Positions 16,777 to 24,323 of a stretch of 64,000 nt of DNA are shown here, piece after piece (within the stretch, counting starts at the first letter, position 1; every line of letters begins with the position of its first letter). The notes beneath the pieces are model-generated. The model worked only from the letters and a program-made list of their open reading frames with translations, made no database searches and had not been told where the DNA came from. Source of the DNA: Prevotellaceae bacterium UBA4301 (GTDB taxonomy: Bacteria > Bacteroidota > Bacteroidia > Bacteroidales > Bacteroidaceae); assembly GCA_002395775.1 (NCBI GenBank), contig DGUV01000045.1, positions 1-64,000 of the forward strand, written 5' to 3'. A program made the translations under genes and the position numbers.

Positions 16777-17040
16777 ATGACACAAGACTTAATCAAAGAG
16801 GGTTATGACTTACTCTCCCAAGCACGAGAAAAAATGATCACCGCTATTACAGATGTAGTGGAGGCGAAAGGTAGTATCGAGTATTACGACCGCATAGAGT
16901 TTGGCAATGAACTACGTGTTATCAAGTACAACGAGGACAAAAATCTTTTCATGTTTGATGATTGTGATAACGAGTTGGTTGCCGTTGATAAATTAACGGC
17001 CGACGACCTATATGACATCTGCTTACAACTAACCCACTAA
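16777..17040 (+). CDS. Hypothetical protein, 87 aa
   Basis: The ATG in GGCTATGAC is preferred over an in-frame GTG two codons earlier. N-terminal helix followed by an acidic beta domain. Unknown function. Confidence 0.6.
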   Translation: MTQDLIKEGYDLLSQAREKMITAITDVVEAKGSIEYYDRIEFGNELRVIKYNEDKNLFMFDDCDNELVAVDKLTADDLYDICLQLTH

Positions 17041-17050
17041 ATTTAAAACT

Positions 17051-17218
17051 ATGGAAGAAAAACTTATTATTGAGGATTTGAGTGAACTTCTTCTTCTGGA
17101 CAGGCTTCTTGACAAGTGGAAGGATTGCGCAAGGCGTGCAGATAATGACTTTCACACGGGTTACAAGCTGCATGACAGAATAAGGAAAGTGTTACACGTT
17201 AAGCTAAAAAAAGAATAA
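17051..17218 (+). CDS. Hypothetical helical protein, 55 aa
   Basis: AACTATGG start. Leu-rich amphipathic helices (LSELLLLDRLLDKW) with a basic C-terminus. Possibly DNA- or protein-binding; nothing decisive. Confidence 0.5.
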   Translation: MEEKLIIEDLSELLLLDRLLDKWKDCARRADNDFHTGYKLHDRIRKVLHVKLKKE

Positions 17219-17225
17219 AACGATT

Positions 17226-17366
17226 ATGGATTACATAAATAGAGAGCACCAGGCTGCACAGTATATTATCGAGGATCTGGCAGCACAGGTTGAGAGAGAA
17301 AATAGACTATGTTTAACAAAAATTGAAAACCAGCATGAACAAGGAACAACGAAAACGCCTGAATGA
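17226..17366 (+). CDS. Hypothetical helical protein, 46 aa
   Basis: ATTATGG start; mostly one charged helix. Its 3' end overlaps the next gene by 32 nt in another frame, which lowers confidence in the full length. Confidence 0.4.
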   Translation: MDYINREHQAAQYIIEDLAAQVERENRLCLTKIENQHEQGTTKTPE

Positions 17367-17568
17367 ACTTATAGAACAGGTTGAAGGCATCGCAACGGAA
17401 ATACAAGAGATGGCCGAAGAAGAACAGGAGAAGTATGATAACATACCGGACAATCTGAATGAAAGCGAACGTGCCATGTCTATACAGGAGGCCGCGGATA
17501 ACCTGCAGGAAGCGTCTGGCGACCTTACGAACTGGTGCGACGATACACGGTGCAATCTTGAACTGTAA
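17335..17568 (+). CDS. Hypothetical acidic coiled-coil protein, 77 aa
   Basis: The ATG at 17335 is chosen over an upstream TTG. Heptad-like Glu/Leu/Ile spacing over residues 8-35 suggests a coiled coil. Function unknown. Confidence 0.6.
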   Translation: MNKEQRKRLNELIEQVEGIATEIQEMAEEEQEKYDNIPDNLNESERAMSIQEAADNLQEASGDLTNWCDDTRCNLEL

Positions 17569-17594
17569 ATGTTTAACTTTTAAAAAGAAGAACT

Positions 17595-17660
17595 ATGGTT
17601 GAAAATTGGATTCTTGCAATCATTATGATCCTTGCCGCAATGAAATGCGGTGTAAAGTGA
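17595..17660 (+). CDS. ENW-family membrane microprotein, copy 1
   Basis: 21 residues, ACTATGG start, one hydrophobic span opened by ENWILAI and closed by a MK dipeptide with basic tail. Two relatives lie at 18030 and 20873 (ENWFIAI and ENWILAI). Conservation of the amphipathic ENW cap and the Met/Leu-Lys end across three copies argues that these tiny frames are translated. Likely inner-membrane peptide. Confidence 0.55.
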   Translation: MVENWILAIIMILAAMKCGVK

Positions 17661-17666
17661 TGGATT

Positions 17667-17834
17667 ATGGATGGGGTTTACGGACTTACACTTATGTCAC
17701 CCGATGGTAGGGAGCAACGCACACTCGCATGGCTTCCTACCGACGAGGTGCGACAGAACTTCTATGAGAAAGCCCGACGGAACGGGATAAGTATAGTGAA
17801 AAGTGAAAAGTTAAAAGTGAAGAATGAAAAGTAA
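17667..17834 (+). CDS. Hypothetical protein with repeat-derived tail, 55 aa
   Basis: Open frame that starts in ATTATGG. Its first 40 residues look like a real small domain (LTLMSPDGREQRTLAWL). The last 15 come from the AGTGAAAAG-type repeat that forms the leader of the next gene (17824), which it overlaps by 11 nt. Tentative. Confidence 0.4.
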   Translation: MDGVYGLTLMSPDGREQRTLAWLPTDEVRQNFYEKARRNGISIVKSEKLKVKNEK

Positions 17835-18033
17835 GATCTACACCATCGACGTACAAGTGGACGGCGAATGGAAGGAATGGAACGGCATAGACTATGCCGA
17901 AGCCGTGCCGCAGGAAAAGGCGGAGATGCGTAGCCAGATGCGCCTGCTGAAGAGCAACGGCTACAAGGCACGTCGCCGCTGTGTGAGAGAAGCAAACATT
18001 GAGTTTTTAACCGTTAAAAGAAATATCGCATGA
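17824..18033 (+). CDS. Hypothetical protein, 69 aa
   Basis: Small basic protein (strands, then a Gln/Met/Arg helix). Stop overlaps the next start (ATGA at 18030). Confidence 0.55.
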   Translation: MKSKIYTIDVQVDGEWKEWNGIDYAEAVPQEKAEMRSQMRLLKSNGYKARRRCVREANIEFLTVKRNIA

Positions 18034-18149
18034 CAGAAAACTGGTTTATTGCAATTTTGTTGTTACTTTGCTGGATGAAAGGAAAGCAAACAAGAAAAGA
18101 CTATGGCACAACTGACTTACGGAGTAATTCGCGGCGAGCGGGCATTTGA
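18030..18149 (+). CDS. ENW-family membrane microprotein, copy 2
   Basis: 39 residues. ENWFIAILLLL is the membrane span, ended by WMKGK. The basic tail extends 46 nt into the next gene in another frame. Coupled to the gene at 17824 by an ATGA overlap. Paralogue of the peptides at 17595 and 20873. Confidence 0.5.
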   Translation: MTENWFIAILLLLCWMKGKQTRKDYGTTDLRSNSRRAGI

Positions 18150-18384
18150 CGCTTACTGCCAGCGTCGCTGGAAACAGCGGGCGAGGTTCTGCGAGAGCTT
18201 TGCACACATCGAGGACGTGACGGTGGAACGCTTCTATGAGAAGTCGCCCACTGACGACGGCTACACAGAGTATTTCCTGATGACTATGCCCACCAACCGC
18301 GACACGGGTCTATGCTGGCACAACGACATCGCCACGATGGTGAAAAGGGAAATCAGTGAAGGAACAGTAAAATTGATTAAGTGA
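18103..18384 (+). CDS. Hypothetical protein, paralogue of 18675
   Basis: 93 residues, GACTATGG start. Shares with the protein at 18675 the YC(Q/E)RRWK...RFCE.FA block near the N-terminus, the PTD motif, YFL and a C-terminal G(T)(V/I)K. The pair clearly arose by duplication. Function unknown; the conserved Arg/Trp/Cys block could contact nucleic acid. Confidence 0.65.
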   Translation: MAQLTYGVIRGERAFDAYCQRRWKQRARFCESFAHIEDVTVERFYEKSPTDDGYTEYFLMTMPTNRDTGLCWHNDIATMVKREISEGTVKLIK

Positions 18385-18390
18385 AAACTT

Positions 18391-18663
18391 ATGGGAAAGA
18401 TTAAAGACAAACTTTATTTCAAGTTCTTTGCTCCAGGAGCAAATGAAGAACTTACCTGCATGGTGAGAGTGGAGGACGTTGACGTTGACGAACCATATTG
18501 TTGGCGATGCCACAATGTGTTCGTTGATAATTTGAACTACGGGGTTTCCGTTTGGGGTAACATTGACGCAGACAATCGCCCTACGGACGAGAACCTGAGC
18601 GTTCAAGTAAATTATATTGACGGTAGGATTGATTACATCAAGGATATTGAAATCATTAAATAG
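18391..18663 (+). CDS. Hypothetical protein, 90 aa
   Basis: Lies between the duplicated pair 18103 and 18675. Opening GKIKDKL is shared with the protein at 21136 (GKLKDKL). Predicted beta-rich with Cys near 25 and 38. Unknown function. Confidence 0.6.
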   Translation: MGKIKDKLYFKFFAPGANEELTCMVRVEDVDVDEPYCWRCHNVFVDNLNYGVSVWGNIDADNRPTDENLSVQVNYIDGRIDYIKDIEIIK

Positions 18664-18674
18664 TAAAATTGGCT

Positions 18675-18953
18675 ATGGACTTTAACCCAAAATTTCACGC
18701 AGTCATCAAGGGATGGGATGCCCTGAACCGCTACTGCGAGCGTCGTTGGAAGGAGCAGCCTCGCTTCTGTGAACATTTCGCCCGTATCGGCAATGAAGTG
18801 CATATCCAAAAGATTGAGGCGAAAGCCCCGACGGATGAGTATTGGACAGCTTATTTCCTGCTTGTTCTTCCCAGCCAGTCCGGGCGCTTTGTATGGCCGG
18901 AAAATGTGTATGAGAATATCAACAACGGAACAATTAAACCCATGAAAGTATGA
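18675..18953 (+). CDS. Hypothetical protein, paralogue of 18103
   Basis: 92 residues; the ATG in GGCTATGG is preferred over an upstream TTG. See the entry at 18103 for the shared motifs. The stop overlaps the next start (ATGA at 18950). Confidence 0.65.
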   Translation: MDFNPKFHAVIKGWDALNRYCERRWKEQPRFCEHFARIGNEVHIQKIEAKAPTDEYWTAYFLLVLPSQSGRFVWPENVYENINNGTIKPMKV

Positions 18954-19138
18954 ACATCTACAAATTCATCGACCGCCTTCAGGAACGCGCAGCGGAGCTG
19001 GAGCCGGAAGCCGAAATCCTCGTGGAGGACGAGGACGGCACACTCTATGACTTCACCATCGAGGACACGGAGGAAGCCTTCGACGGCTTCGACACGTTCT
19101 ACCCCGCCGGGCTGAAGATTGTGAAACATGCTGAATAA
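18950..19138 (+). CDS. Hypothetical acidic protein, 62 aa
   Basis: Strongly acidic small protein, coupled to the previous gene. Could be a DNA mimic by charge alone; no family match seen. Confidence 0.55.
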   Translation: MNIYKFIDRLQERAAELEPEAEILVEDEDGTLYDFTIEDTEEAFDGFDTFYPAGLKIVKHAE

Positions 19139-19173
19139 TTGTGCATTGTGCATTATGAATTATGAATTAAAAA

Positions 19174-19287
19174 ATGAGACCTATGAATGACATCATGGAA
19201 ATGTGTATGATAACGGCCCTGTTTGGGGCATTGTATCTGTTGGCTGTAGTCAATAACAGGAGAATGACCTCCAGCAGGAGGGCTTAG
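19174..19287 (+). CDS. Single-span membrane microprotein, 37 aa
   Basis: One hydrophobic segment (ITALFGALYLLAVV) with an Arg/Ser-rich tail. An ATG at 19183 (CCTATG) may be the true start. Preceded by an inverted ATTC-type repeat at 19140-19168. Not related in sequence to the ENW peptides. Confidence 0.4.
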   Translation: MRPMNDIMEMCMITALFGALYLLAVVNNRRMTSSRRA

Positions 19288-19426
19288 AATATGTTCTGCA
19301 ACACAGAATGGCAAATAAAACGTCAAAGCGCTTGTCTATATCGAGATAAAACACGAAATTTGCAAACGCTACAACAAGTAATCACAGTTTAAGACCCCGG
19401 ACTGATCGGTTAAACAGTTAAACATT

Positions 19427-20170
19427 ATGGCAAACGTATTTTGCATTACCTATGGCGGACGTGCCAACAACGGGAACACCTACATTCCCTACAAGGCAAT
19501 AGCACACACAGCAGAAGAGGCTATTGCAGTCATCAACACCTGGAAGACCTACGGCAGGAAGACATCGACGGACTGCATCGTGGTGAACGAGCGGACGGCA
19601 GAGAAAATCCGCGACCTGTTCCGCGACGGCTTCGGCACCGATCCCAGAGGTGTGCCTCGCACCTACGCCGGCTTCCGCACCACCGGCTGCGGAGCGTGGG
19701 ATATTGTTTTCCATCCGGCCCTGGCCGACACTATCGAGGAGCATGAACGCATCTACAACGAGCGTCGCGAGGCAGCGCGTAAGGAGCGTCTGCGACTGGC
19801 AGAGGAAGCCAAGCAGCGCCGCATGGCAGAACTCATGGAGCCGAAAAAGGGCTGGTGGCATGTGGAACTCGAACTGACAATATATGTATTCGCCAGTCAT
19901 GGCAACGACTATTTTGAGGACACTACCTTCGAGGGCAATGTGATTGCCAACAGTGGGGCTGATGCCTATGACAAGGCTCGCAACTACATCAGGGAACACC
20001 CCGAAGAACTTGAAACGAGCCGTATGAGACACCGTGGTGACTGGGGTGTGTTGCAATCATGTGCAGAAATGACCTCCAAGGGCTACGACTGCACCTTCCT
20101 CGGCGTAAAGACCGACGATGGATACAGCGTGGAGAAGTGGGAAGAGTGGAAACGCAATGGTGAAATCTAA
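19427..20170 (+). CDS. Hypothetical protein with central charged helix, 247 aa
   Basis: Two small domains flank a Glu/Arg/Lys helix at about 107-137. No family recognised. The 140-nt gap before it shows no clear promoter. Start ATTATGG. Confidence 0.7.
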   Translation: MANVFCITYGGRANNGNTYIPYKAIAHTAEEAIAVINTWKTYGRKTSTDCIVVNERTAEKIRDLFRDGFGTDPRGVPRTYAGFRTTGCGAWDIVFHPALADTIEEHERIYNERREAARKERLRLAEEAKQRRMAELMEPKKGWWHVELELTIYVFASHGNDYFEDTTFEGNVIANSGADAYDKARNYIREHPEELETSRMRHRGDWGVLQSCAEMTSKGYDCTFLGVKTDDGYSVEKWEEWKRNGEI

Positions 20171-20188
20171 AAGAAAGGAGGACTTGTT

Positions 20189-20680
20189 ATGGCATACTTG
20201 AATAAGGAACAATACGCTTATCGCCGCGAGAGTGCGGAGCGTAGGAATGCCGACAATGAGGTGGTGGCCGTTGAGCACGGGATGACGGAGGAACAGGCGG
20301 GACTCATCTCCGACCTGTGCCGTCTGCGTCACGAACTGCACACAAACATGGACGCCGTGACGCGCTCCGATGACCTGCGCATCAAGGCGCAACTGGTGGT
20401 GGCTAATGCTGCCATCAAGGAAAGCGGACTGACGCCAGTCCCCTGCATCCCGACGGGCGATGGCGACTATATCGACATCGACGACATCGACGAGCTGCTG
20501 GAGATTGAAGACTGGCCGGAGTCGGGCACCGATGAATGGCAGGAGAAGTGGAACGAGGAATACTCCCGCATCTATGATGAACTGGAGCAACTGAACTCGG
20601 ACATCGAGAAGTACCTTGCCGAAATTGACCGGCAGTATGGTACGGCATGGTGTCCGAGCGGAGCTTTGAGAATCTTCTGA
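20189..20680 (+). CDS. Hypothetical acidic protein with a true Shine-Dalgarno
   Basis: 163 residues. AAAGGAGG at 20174-20181 lies 7 nt before the ATG, a textbook ribosome-binding site and an exception in this window. An Asp/Ile-rich run (GDYIDIDDIDEL) around 91-102 and Glu-rich helices follow. Unknown function. The unusual start suggests a different origin or need for strong translation. Confidence 0.7.
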   Translation: MAYLNKEQYAYRRESAERRNADNEVVAVEHGMTEEQAGLISDLCRLRHELHTNMDAVTRSDDLRIKAQLVVANAAIKESGLTPVPCIPTGDGDYIDIDDIDELLEIEDWPESGTDEWQEKWNEEYSRIYDELEQLNSDIEKYLAEIDRQYGTAWCPSGALRIF

Positions 20681-20682
20681 TT

Positions 20683-20859
20683 ATGACCTACAAACTATCC
20701 ATGCTCTCTGAACTGGCACCGATGTCGGTGGAGAGAACCATAGAGGCGCAGAATGACCAAGAGGCTATTGCGGCGGCTGAGCATGTATCCGATGCGGTGC
20801 CCGTACTCATCTGCATGGACCTCTATGACGAGATTGGCAAATTGGTAAAACACTGGTAA
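20683..20859 (+). CDS. Hypothetical protein, 58 aa
   Basis: ATTATG start 2 nt after the previous stop. Short alpha/beta protein (helix around EAIAAAEHV, strand PVLICMD). Unrecognised. Confidence 0.55.
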   Translation: MTYKLSMLSELAPMSVERTIEAQNDQEAIAAAEHVSDAVPVLICMDLYDEIGKLVKHW

Positions 20860-20872
20860 AACCATAACAACT

Positions 20873-21019
20873 ATGAAAGAAAGTATCATCAGTCTGTGTG
20901 TAGTCATCTTCCTCGTTATCCTCTGTGTGGCATCCTGCTCCGCCGGCGGCGAGGACAGCACGGGCGAGAACTGGATTCTGGCCATCATCCTGCTATTGGC
21001 GTGGCTGAAGGGGAAGTGA
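20873..21019 (+). CDS. ENW-family microprotein fused to a lipoprotein-type signal
   Basis: 48 residues, AACTATG start. Residues 5-21 are a signal-like hydrophobic run ending in a lipobox-like VASC (C22), a Gly/Ser/Asp linker follows, and the last 17 residues are an ENWILAI...WLKGK span like those at 17595 and 18030. Third copy of the family, with an added envelope-targeting segment. Confidence 0.5.
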   Translation: MKESIISLCVVIFLVILCVASCSAGGEDSTGENWILAIILLLAWLKGK

Positions 21020-21030
21020 GGCGCGAATGA

Positions 21031-21085
21031 AAATTCCGTAACACTGCACGCAAACAGAAATTTGTGTGCAGTGTTACGGGAATTT
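21031..21085 (+). terminator. Very long hairpin, likely terminator or processing site
   Basis: AAATTCCGTAACACTGCAC pairs with GTGCAGTGTTACGGGAATTT (one bulged G) and the stem continues inward (GCAAA/TTTGT), over 20 bp in all. It follows the stop of the microprotein by 12 nt. No long U-run, so termination is plausible but not certain; it could instead stabilise or process the transcript. Confidence 0.6.
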
Positions 21086-21135
21086 GAGTGCAGTATAAAT
21101 TGAACGAATAAAACGAATAATAGCAAGAAAGTATT

Positions 21136-21507
21136 ATGGGAAAGCTCAAAGATAAACTGATTGCCTTACTGAATAATCGCGATGCGATTACGGAGGAAGG
21201 AATAAGGCAATTTCTGGAAACATACTATCAAGAGTGTGGATTAAAACCATACGACGGCAGTGTGTATGTAGGAATAATGAAAGGGCATTGGCAAAGTCGA
21301 AATAGATTGACCATCTATAAGACGGATTGTCCCAAGCTCCCAAGCAACAGTCTGCGCATCCGTATGTCCGGGTATGGCATTGGTGACAAGGCTATGTTCT
21401 ACAGCATCGACGGCATTGAGTTTAATTCTTTGACCCGTGAAGATGAGCGCGAGGTAAAAATCTGGCAGGACCTTAACGACGGGATTGTAGGAAAAATGTA
21501 TCACTAA
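21136..21507 (+). CDS. Hypothetical protein, 123 aa
   Basis: ATTATGG start. N-terminal helices (GKLKDKLIALL, TEEGIRQFLETYY), then a beta domain. Shares its first residues with the protein at 18391. Function unknown. Confidence 0.65.
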   Translation: MGKLKDKLIALLNNRDAITEEGIRQFLETYYQECGLKPYDGSVYVGIMKGHWQSRNRLTIYKTDCPKLPSNSLRIRMSGYGIGDKAMFYSIDGIEFNSLTREDEREVKIWQDLNDGIVGKMYH

Positions 21508-21521
21508 AACAAATAACGACT

Positions 21522-21587
21522 ATGAAACTATTTGAGCAACTGGACGTACATCCCAATGAGTTGGCAACGGTCTGCTTTGGGTCGTAA
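21522..21587 (+). CDS. Possible microprotein, 21 aa
   Basis: GACTATG start and A-rich leader, as for real genes here, but very short and not hydrophobic. May be a truncated gene. Confidence 0.25.
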   Translation: MKLFEQLDVHPNELATVCFGS

Positions 21588-21622
21588 AAAATGAATAATG
21601 ACAAATAAAATCTGAAACAACT

Positions 21623-22111
21623 ATGAAGAAGTTATTGACAATCGCGCTGATGCTGTTAGCGGTGCTGACAGCAAGCGCACAGGGAGTGTGGAATGTTTCG
21701 CATCGTGAGGCCGACCCTATGAAGGGGCAGGAAGCCAAGGATGTGTATATTTATGATGTCGCAGGAGTTGGCTCTATGGTTATCTGGGACTGGGATAAAG
21801 CGGATTTCCGGCTTATCACCGAGAAAGGAATGTTCAGGACGTGGGTTTCTTCTGGTTCTGTATTTGTTCCGGTCAAGGCAGGATTTTACGACGAACAAGG
21901 GAATATGCAGAAAATGGTGACAGTGCATCTCCTGCCAGAGGATAATCACATGGGGCAATACATAGCGACCGCCGATTACTATATGTTCGGGCGAAAGGAC
22001 ATCCGCAAAATCATAAAGTACTTAAAATCGGGGAAGGGTTACGTGCGATTTGTGGTCGAAAGGTACAACGGAACGGATTTCGACATGAAGGTGACACCAT
22101 ATAATCAATGA
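21623..22111 (+). CDS. Exported protein with cleavable signal peptide
   Basis: 162 residues. KK, an 11-residue Leu/Ala/Ile core and an SAQ-G cleavage site at about residue 20 give a clear Sec signal peptide, so the mature protein would reach the periplasm. The rest is beta-rich with Tyr/Trp repeats. Last gene before the terminator at 22191. Phage-exported proteins of this kind often alter the host surface (superinfection exclusion), which is inference. Confidence 0.7.
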   Translation: MKKLLTIALMLLAVLTASAQGVWNVSHREADPMKGQEAKDVYIYDVAGVGSMVIWDWDKADFRLITEKGMFRTWVSSGSVFVPVKAGFYDEQGNMQKMVTVHLLPEDNHMGQYIATADYYMFGRKDIRKIIKYLKSGKGYVRFVVERYNGTDFDMKVTPYNQ

Positions 22112-22190
22112 CATTACCTATATACATAACGTGCGTGTGCGCGTGAAAGCACACCATAGTTTTCATAACTATAGTGATTTTGAGTTTTGC

Positions 22191-22226
22191 CGTCCTTCGC
22201 TGTGATAGCGAGGGGCGGTTTTTGTT
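22191..22226 (+). terminator. Strong rho-independent terminator ending the left gene run
   Basis: A 10-bp stem (CGTCCTTCGC with GCGAGGGGCG), 7-nt loop, then GTTTTTGTTTT. It separates the + strand block from the convergent - strand block. Confidence 0.85.
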
Positions 22227-22252
22227 TTAGGGCTCGGCTGCGTTTTGTCCCC

Positions 22253-22315
22253 GTTCAGCAACTCCCAAGGGGTAGGAATAGCCACGTGAAAAGTCTTTTT
22301 GGGGGCTCTCCTGCG
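22253..22315. repeat. 63-nt dispersed repeat, copy 1
   Basis: Begins GTTCAGCAACTCCCA and ends CTCTCCTGCG. The same 63-nt element with about ten changes and no gaps lies at 27117-27179, same orientation. Both are at the 3' end of - strand transcription units and both follow a GAGGGG...TTTTGTTTT string. The rest of 22227-22393 shows nothing further. Confidence 0.75.
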
Positions 22316-22393
22316 GAGAGTGGTTGCGGAGTGCGAAAAGCTGTTGTGTTGGCTGAAAGGGAAGTGAAGAGTGAAAAATCGCAAGCGCAGTGG

Positions 22394-22876
22394 TTACACT
22401 ATCATCTGGATGCCCATGATGTTTTGCACCTGGAATGCGACGGAGGTTTTGCTTCCGTCGCGTTCTACGTTACAGAGGTAGGTGTCCTCAGTGGCTTGGA
22501 CGAAAGCGCGGCTCTGGTCGCGGAAGGTGAGAAGGAGGTGGGATGTTGTGCGCTCCAGGGAGAGAAGGTCGTTCCATACGGACAGGTCGCGGTCGTCGGC
22601 TTCGCATGTGACGGTGACGGTATGGAGGCGGCCTGCGGTACTGTCAGACTCGTCATCCTTGGCTTTGCCTGTCTTGCGCATGATGGGGATGAGTGTGGCG
22701 CCAGTCGTGGCGGCTTGAAGGCCGATGGTGATTGCGTTGGTGAGGTTAGGGGAGAAGAGGTCGGCTTCTATGGTGGGCGTAAGTTGCCAGGTGGCTGTGC
22801 TGGGGAAGAAATCGGTGACGGGGATGGCGGTGATAGCCATCACGTCATCGAGGATAAATTCTTTGCAGTTGTTCAT
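22394..22876 (-). CDS. Hypothetical phage protein, probable virion component
   Basis: 160 residues from the ATG at 22876; a start 8 codons earlier is possible. Beta-rich sequence with Thr-rich strands, typical of small tail or adaptor subunits, but no family is recognised. Last gene of the - strand cluster, so transcription would run from the promoter at 26473-26503 or from the CTGCCCTTGA element just upstream. Confidence 0.55.
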   Translation of the reverse strand: MNNCKEFILDDVMAITAIPVTDFFPSTATWQLTPTIEADLFSPNLTNAITIGLQAATTGATLIPIMRKTGKAKDDESDSTAGRLHTVTVTCEADDRDLSVWNDLLSLERTTSHLLLTFRDQSRAFVQATEDTYLCNVERDGSKTSVAFQVQNIMGIQMIV

Positions 22877-22955
22877 ATCTTTTTTGCGACAAAATCGCAA
22901 AATACAGGGAAAAAATCAAGGGCAGGGAATCTTTGTGGGGACACCGCAAAGCGCA

Positions 22956-23342
22956 CTAAGGGCATAGCAAGGGCAAGATGGCATCATAGGCTATCTGCCC
23001 GATGTAGCCTTGAAGGTAGGCGGCATCCTCAGTACCTTGCGGAACGCGGTAATAGGAGAGAATGGCATCCTGCAGGTGATCGGTCTCGTGCATGAAGCTG
23101 TTGAGGAACTGAGCAGGATGAGTGACGGGCGAGACGACCATGACAGACATGCGTGTCCAGGGCGCGTTCCACACGAAGGCTTTGTTGGGACGGTGGAGGG
23201 TGTGCCATGCTTTTTCGATTTCCTGCTCAGGACAACCGAACTCACGGAGAATGGGGCCGAGCTGTGAGAAGTCGGAAGGGGTGGCATCGTAATAAGCGAG
23301 GATGCCCCAGTGGGAGTCTATGTCGAGATAATCCCTTATCAT
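22956..23342 (-). CDS. HExxH-motif protein (metallopeptidase-like)
   Basis: 128 residues. HETDH at about residues 85-89 fits the HExxH zinc motif, inside a predicted helix (NSFMHETDHLQDAIL), and a later Gly/Tyr-rich helix could supply the third ligand. Small HExxH proteins occur in Bacteroidales phages. It could be a virion or maturation protease, but peptidase activity is unproven. Confidence 0.55.
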   Translation of the reverse strand: MIRDYLDIDSHWGILAYYDATPSDFSQLGPILREFGCPEQEIEKAWHTLHRPNKAFVWNAPWTRMSVMVVSPVTHPAQFLNSFMHETDHLQDAILSYYRVPQGTEDAAYLQGYIGQIAYDAILPLLCP

Positions 23343-23439
23343 TTACGATTTGCCAATTTGCAATTTACTATTTATTTACGATTTGATTATTTGACGATTT
23401 ACTTGCGGTTGGTAATTTGTAAATCGTCAAATCGTAAAT
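23343..23439. repeat. ATTTACGATTTG repeats with inverted repeat
   Basis: Several ATTTACGATTTG-like units. ATTTGACGATTTAC (23389-23402) is the perfect inverse of GTAAATCGTCAAAT (23419-23432). This AT-rich palindrome lies between two - strand genes and matches the style of Bacteroidales intergenic repeats. Confidence 0.65.
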
Positions 23440-23859
23440 CTATATCATGTCTTCCCAATAAGGGATATATTTTGGGCCGAGGCCGCAAAGGTCGGACATC
23501 CAGCGGTCGAAGATATAGCCTTCGGCCTTGTCGATGTCATCTATGTAGTCGCGGATGGCGAGGGCGTGATGCTTGGCATCTGGGACGCTGGAGCCGAGTT
23601 GGTCGGACTTTACCATATTGGCGACAAACACGTGGTCGTAGAGGACGTTGTTTTTCAACTCTACGCCGTTTGTTTTGAGGAGGTTCTCTACTTCCTCGCG
23701 CGTCATTGGCGTGATGGCTTGCGGTTTCCCGTCTGGTCCTGCTTTCTTCATAAGGGACACGGCGTAGTCGCAGAGTGGCTTTGAAAAGTGGTGGCCGTAC
23801 TGAGCAAGGTACTTGCGCAGCGGTTCCGGCATGATGTCGTATTGGCGGAGATTTTCCAT
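23440..23859 (-). CDS. Hypothetical phage protein, 139 aa
   Basis: Helical, with conserved-looking blocks (LRKYLAQYGHHFS, AITPMTREEVENLL, DYIDDIDKAEGYIFDRWM). It keeps company with the glycine-rich virion-type proteins, so a structural or assembly role is possible. Family not recognised. Confidence 0.6.
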   Translation of the reverse strand: MENLRQYDIMPEPLRKYLAQYGHHFSKPLCDYAVSLMKKAGPDGKPQAITPMTREEVENLLKTNGVELKNNVLYDHVFVANMVKSDQLGSSVPDAKHHALAIRDYIDDIDKAEGYIFDRWMSDLCGLGPKYIPYWEDMI

Positions 23860-23874
23860 AGTTGTTTTATTTGG

Positions 23875-23893
23875 GCTGCGATGTCATCGCAGC
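23875..23893. promoter_or_regulatory. Near-perfect palindrome
   Basis: GCTGCGATG-T-CATCGCAGC, 9-bp arms with a 1-nt centre, 15 nt upstream of the start of the - strand gene at 23859. Shape and position suit a dimeric repressor operator. A GC-rich hairpin (GGGCGGCG/CGCCGCCC) sits further upstream near 23926-23950. Confidence 0.5.
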
Positions 23894-24005
23894 ATACATG
23901 ACGATGATTGAGAAAAGTGGAGGGGGCGGCGGCGATGCGCCGCCCGCTCCGGGGAGGGAGAGGCCCGACGGAGAACCGCCGGGCACGGTGCTCAACCGCT
24001 GGGGC

Positions 24006-24308
24006 TTAGTAGCCGCGACGGTCACCGTAGCCGGTGTAAGCCGGGTTCTCGCGGTACATGCCGCCTTCGCGGTAGTTGCCGCCGCCGTAGTTCATGCCAC
24101 CGCCGTAGTTGCGATAGCCTACGTTACCATTCCAGCCCATGCCGTAGCCGCCACGATAGCGGCCACCACGCTCCTGCAGTTGCTGAAGCTCGGGCATGTG
24201 TTCGGCCATCTTCTCCCAGAGGTCACAAACCGCTTCCTTGGCAGCCTGTGCCTTCTCGACGAGTTCCTGCTTGTCGTGCTCGTCGCGAAATTCTATACCG
24301 AAAATCAT
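24006..24308 (-). CDS. Glycine/tyrosine-rich small protein
   Basis: 100 residues: a charged helical N-terminus (about 8-45), then a low-complexity Gly/Tyr/Asn/Arg tail (about 48-100). Such tails mediate self-association or decorate virions. Function unknown. Confidence 0.6.
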   Translation of the reverse strand: MIFGIEFRDEHDKQELVEKAQAAKEAVCDLWEKMAEHMPELQQLQERGGRYRGGYGMGWNGNVGYRNYGGGMNYGGGNYREGGMYRENPAYTGYGDRRGY

Positions 24309-24323
24309 AGTCGTAAGGGGTGT

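Noticed and set aside
22187..23095. 302-aa open frame on the + strand
   Set aside because: It runs antisense to the - strand genes at 22394 and 22956 and over the terminator and 63-nt repeat; its sequence is low-complexity Gly/Ala/Glu, as expected of a shadow frame.
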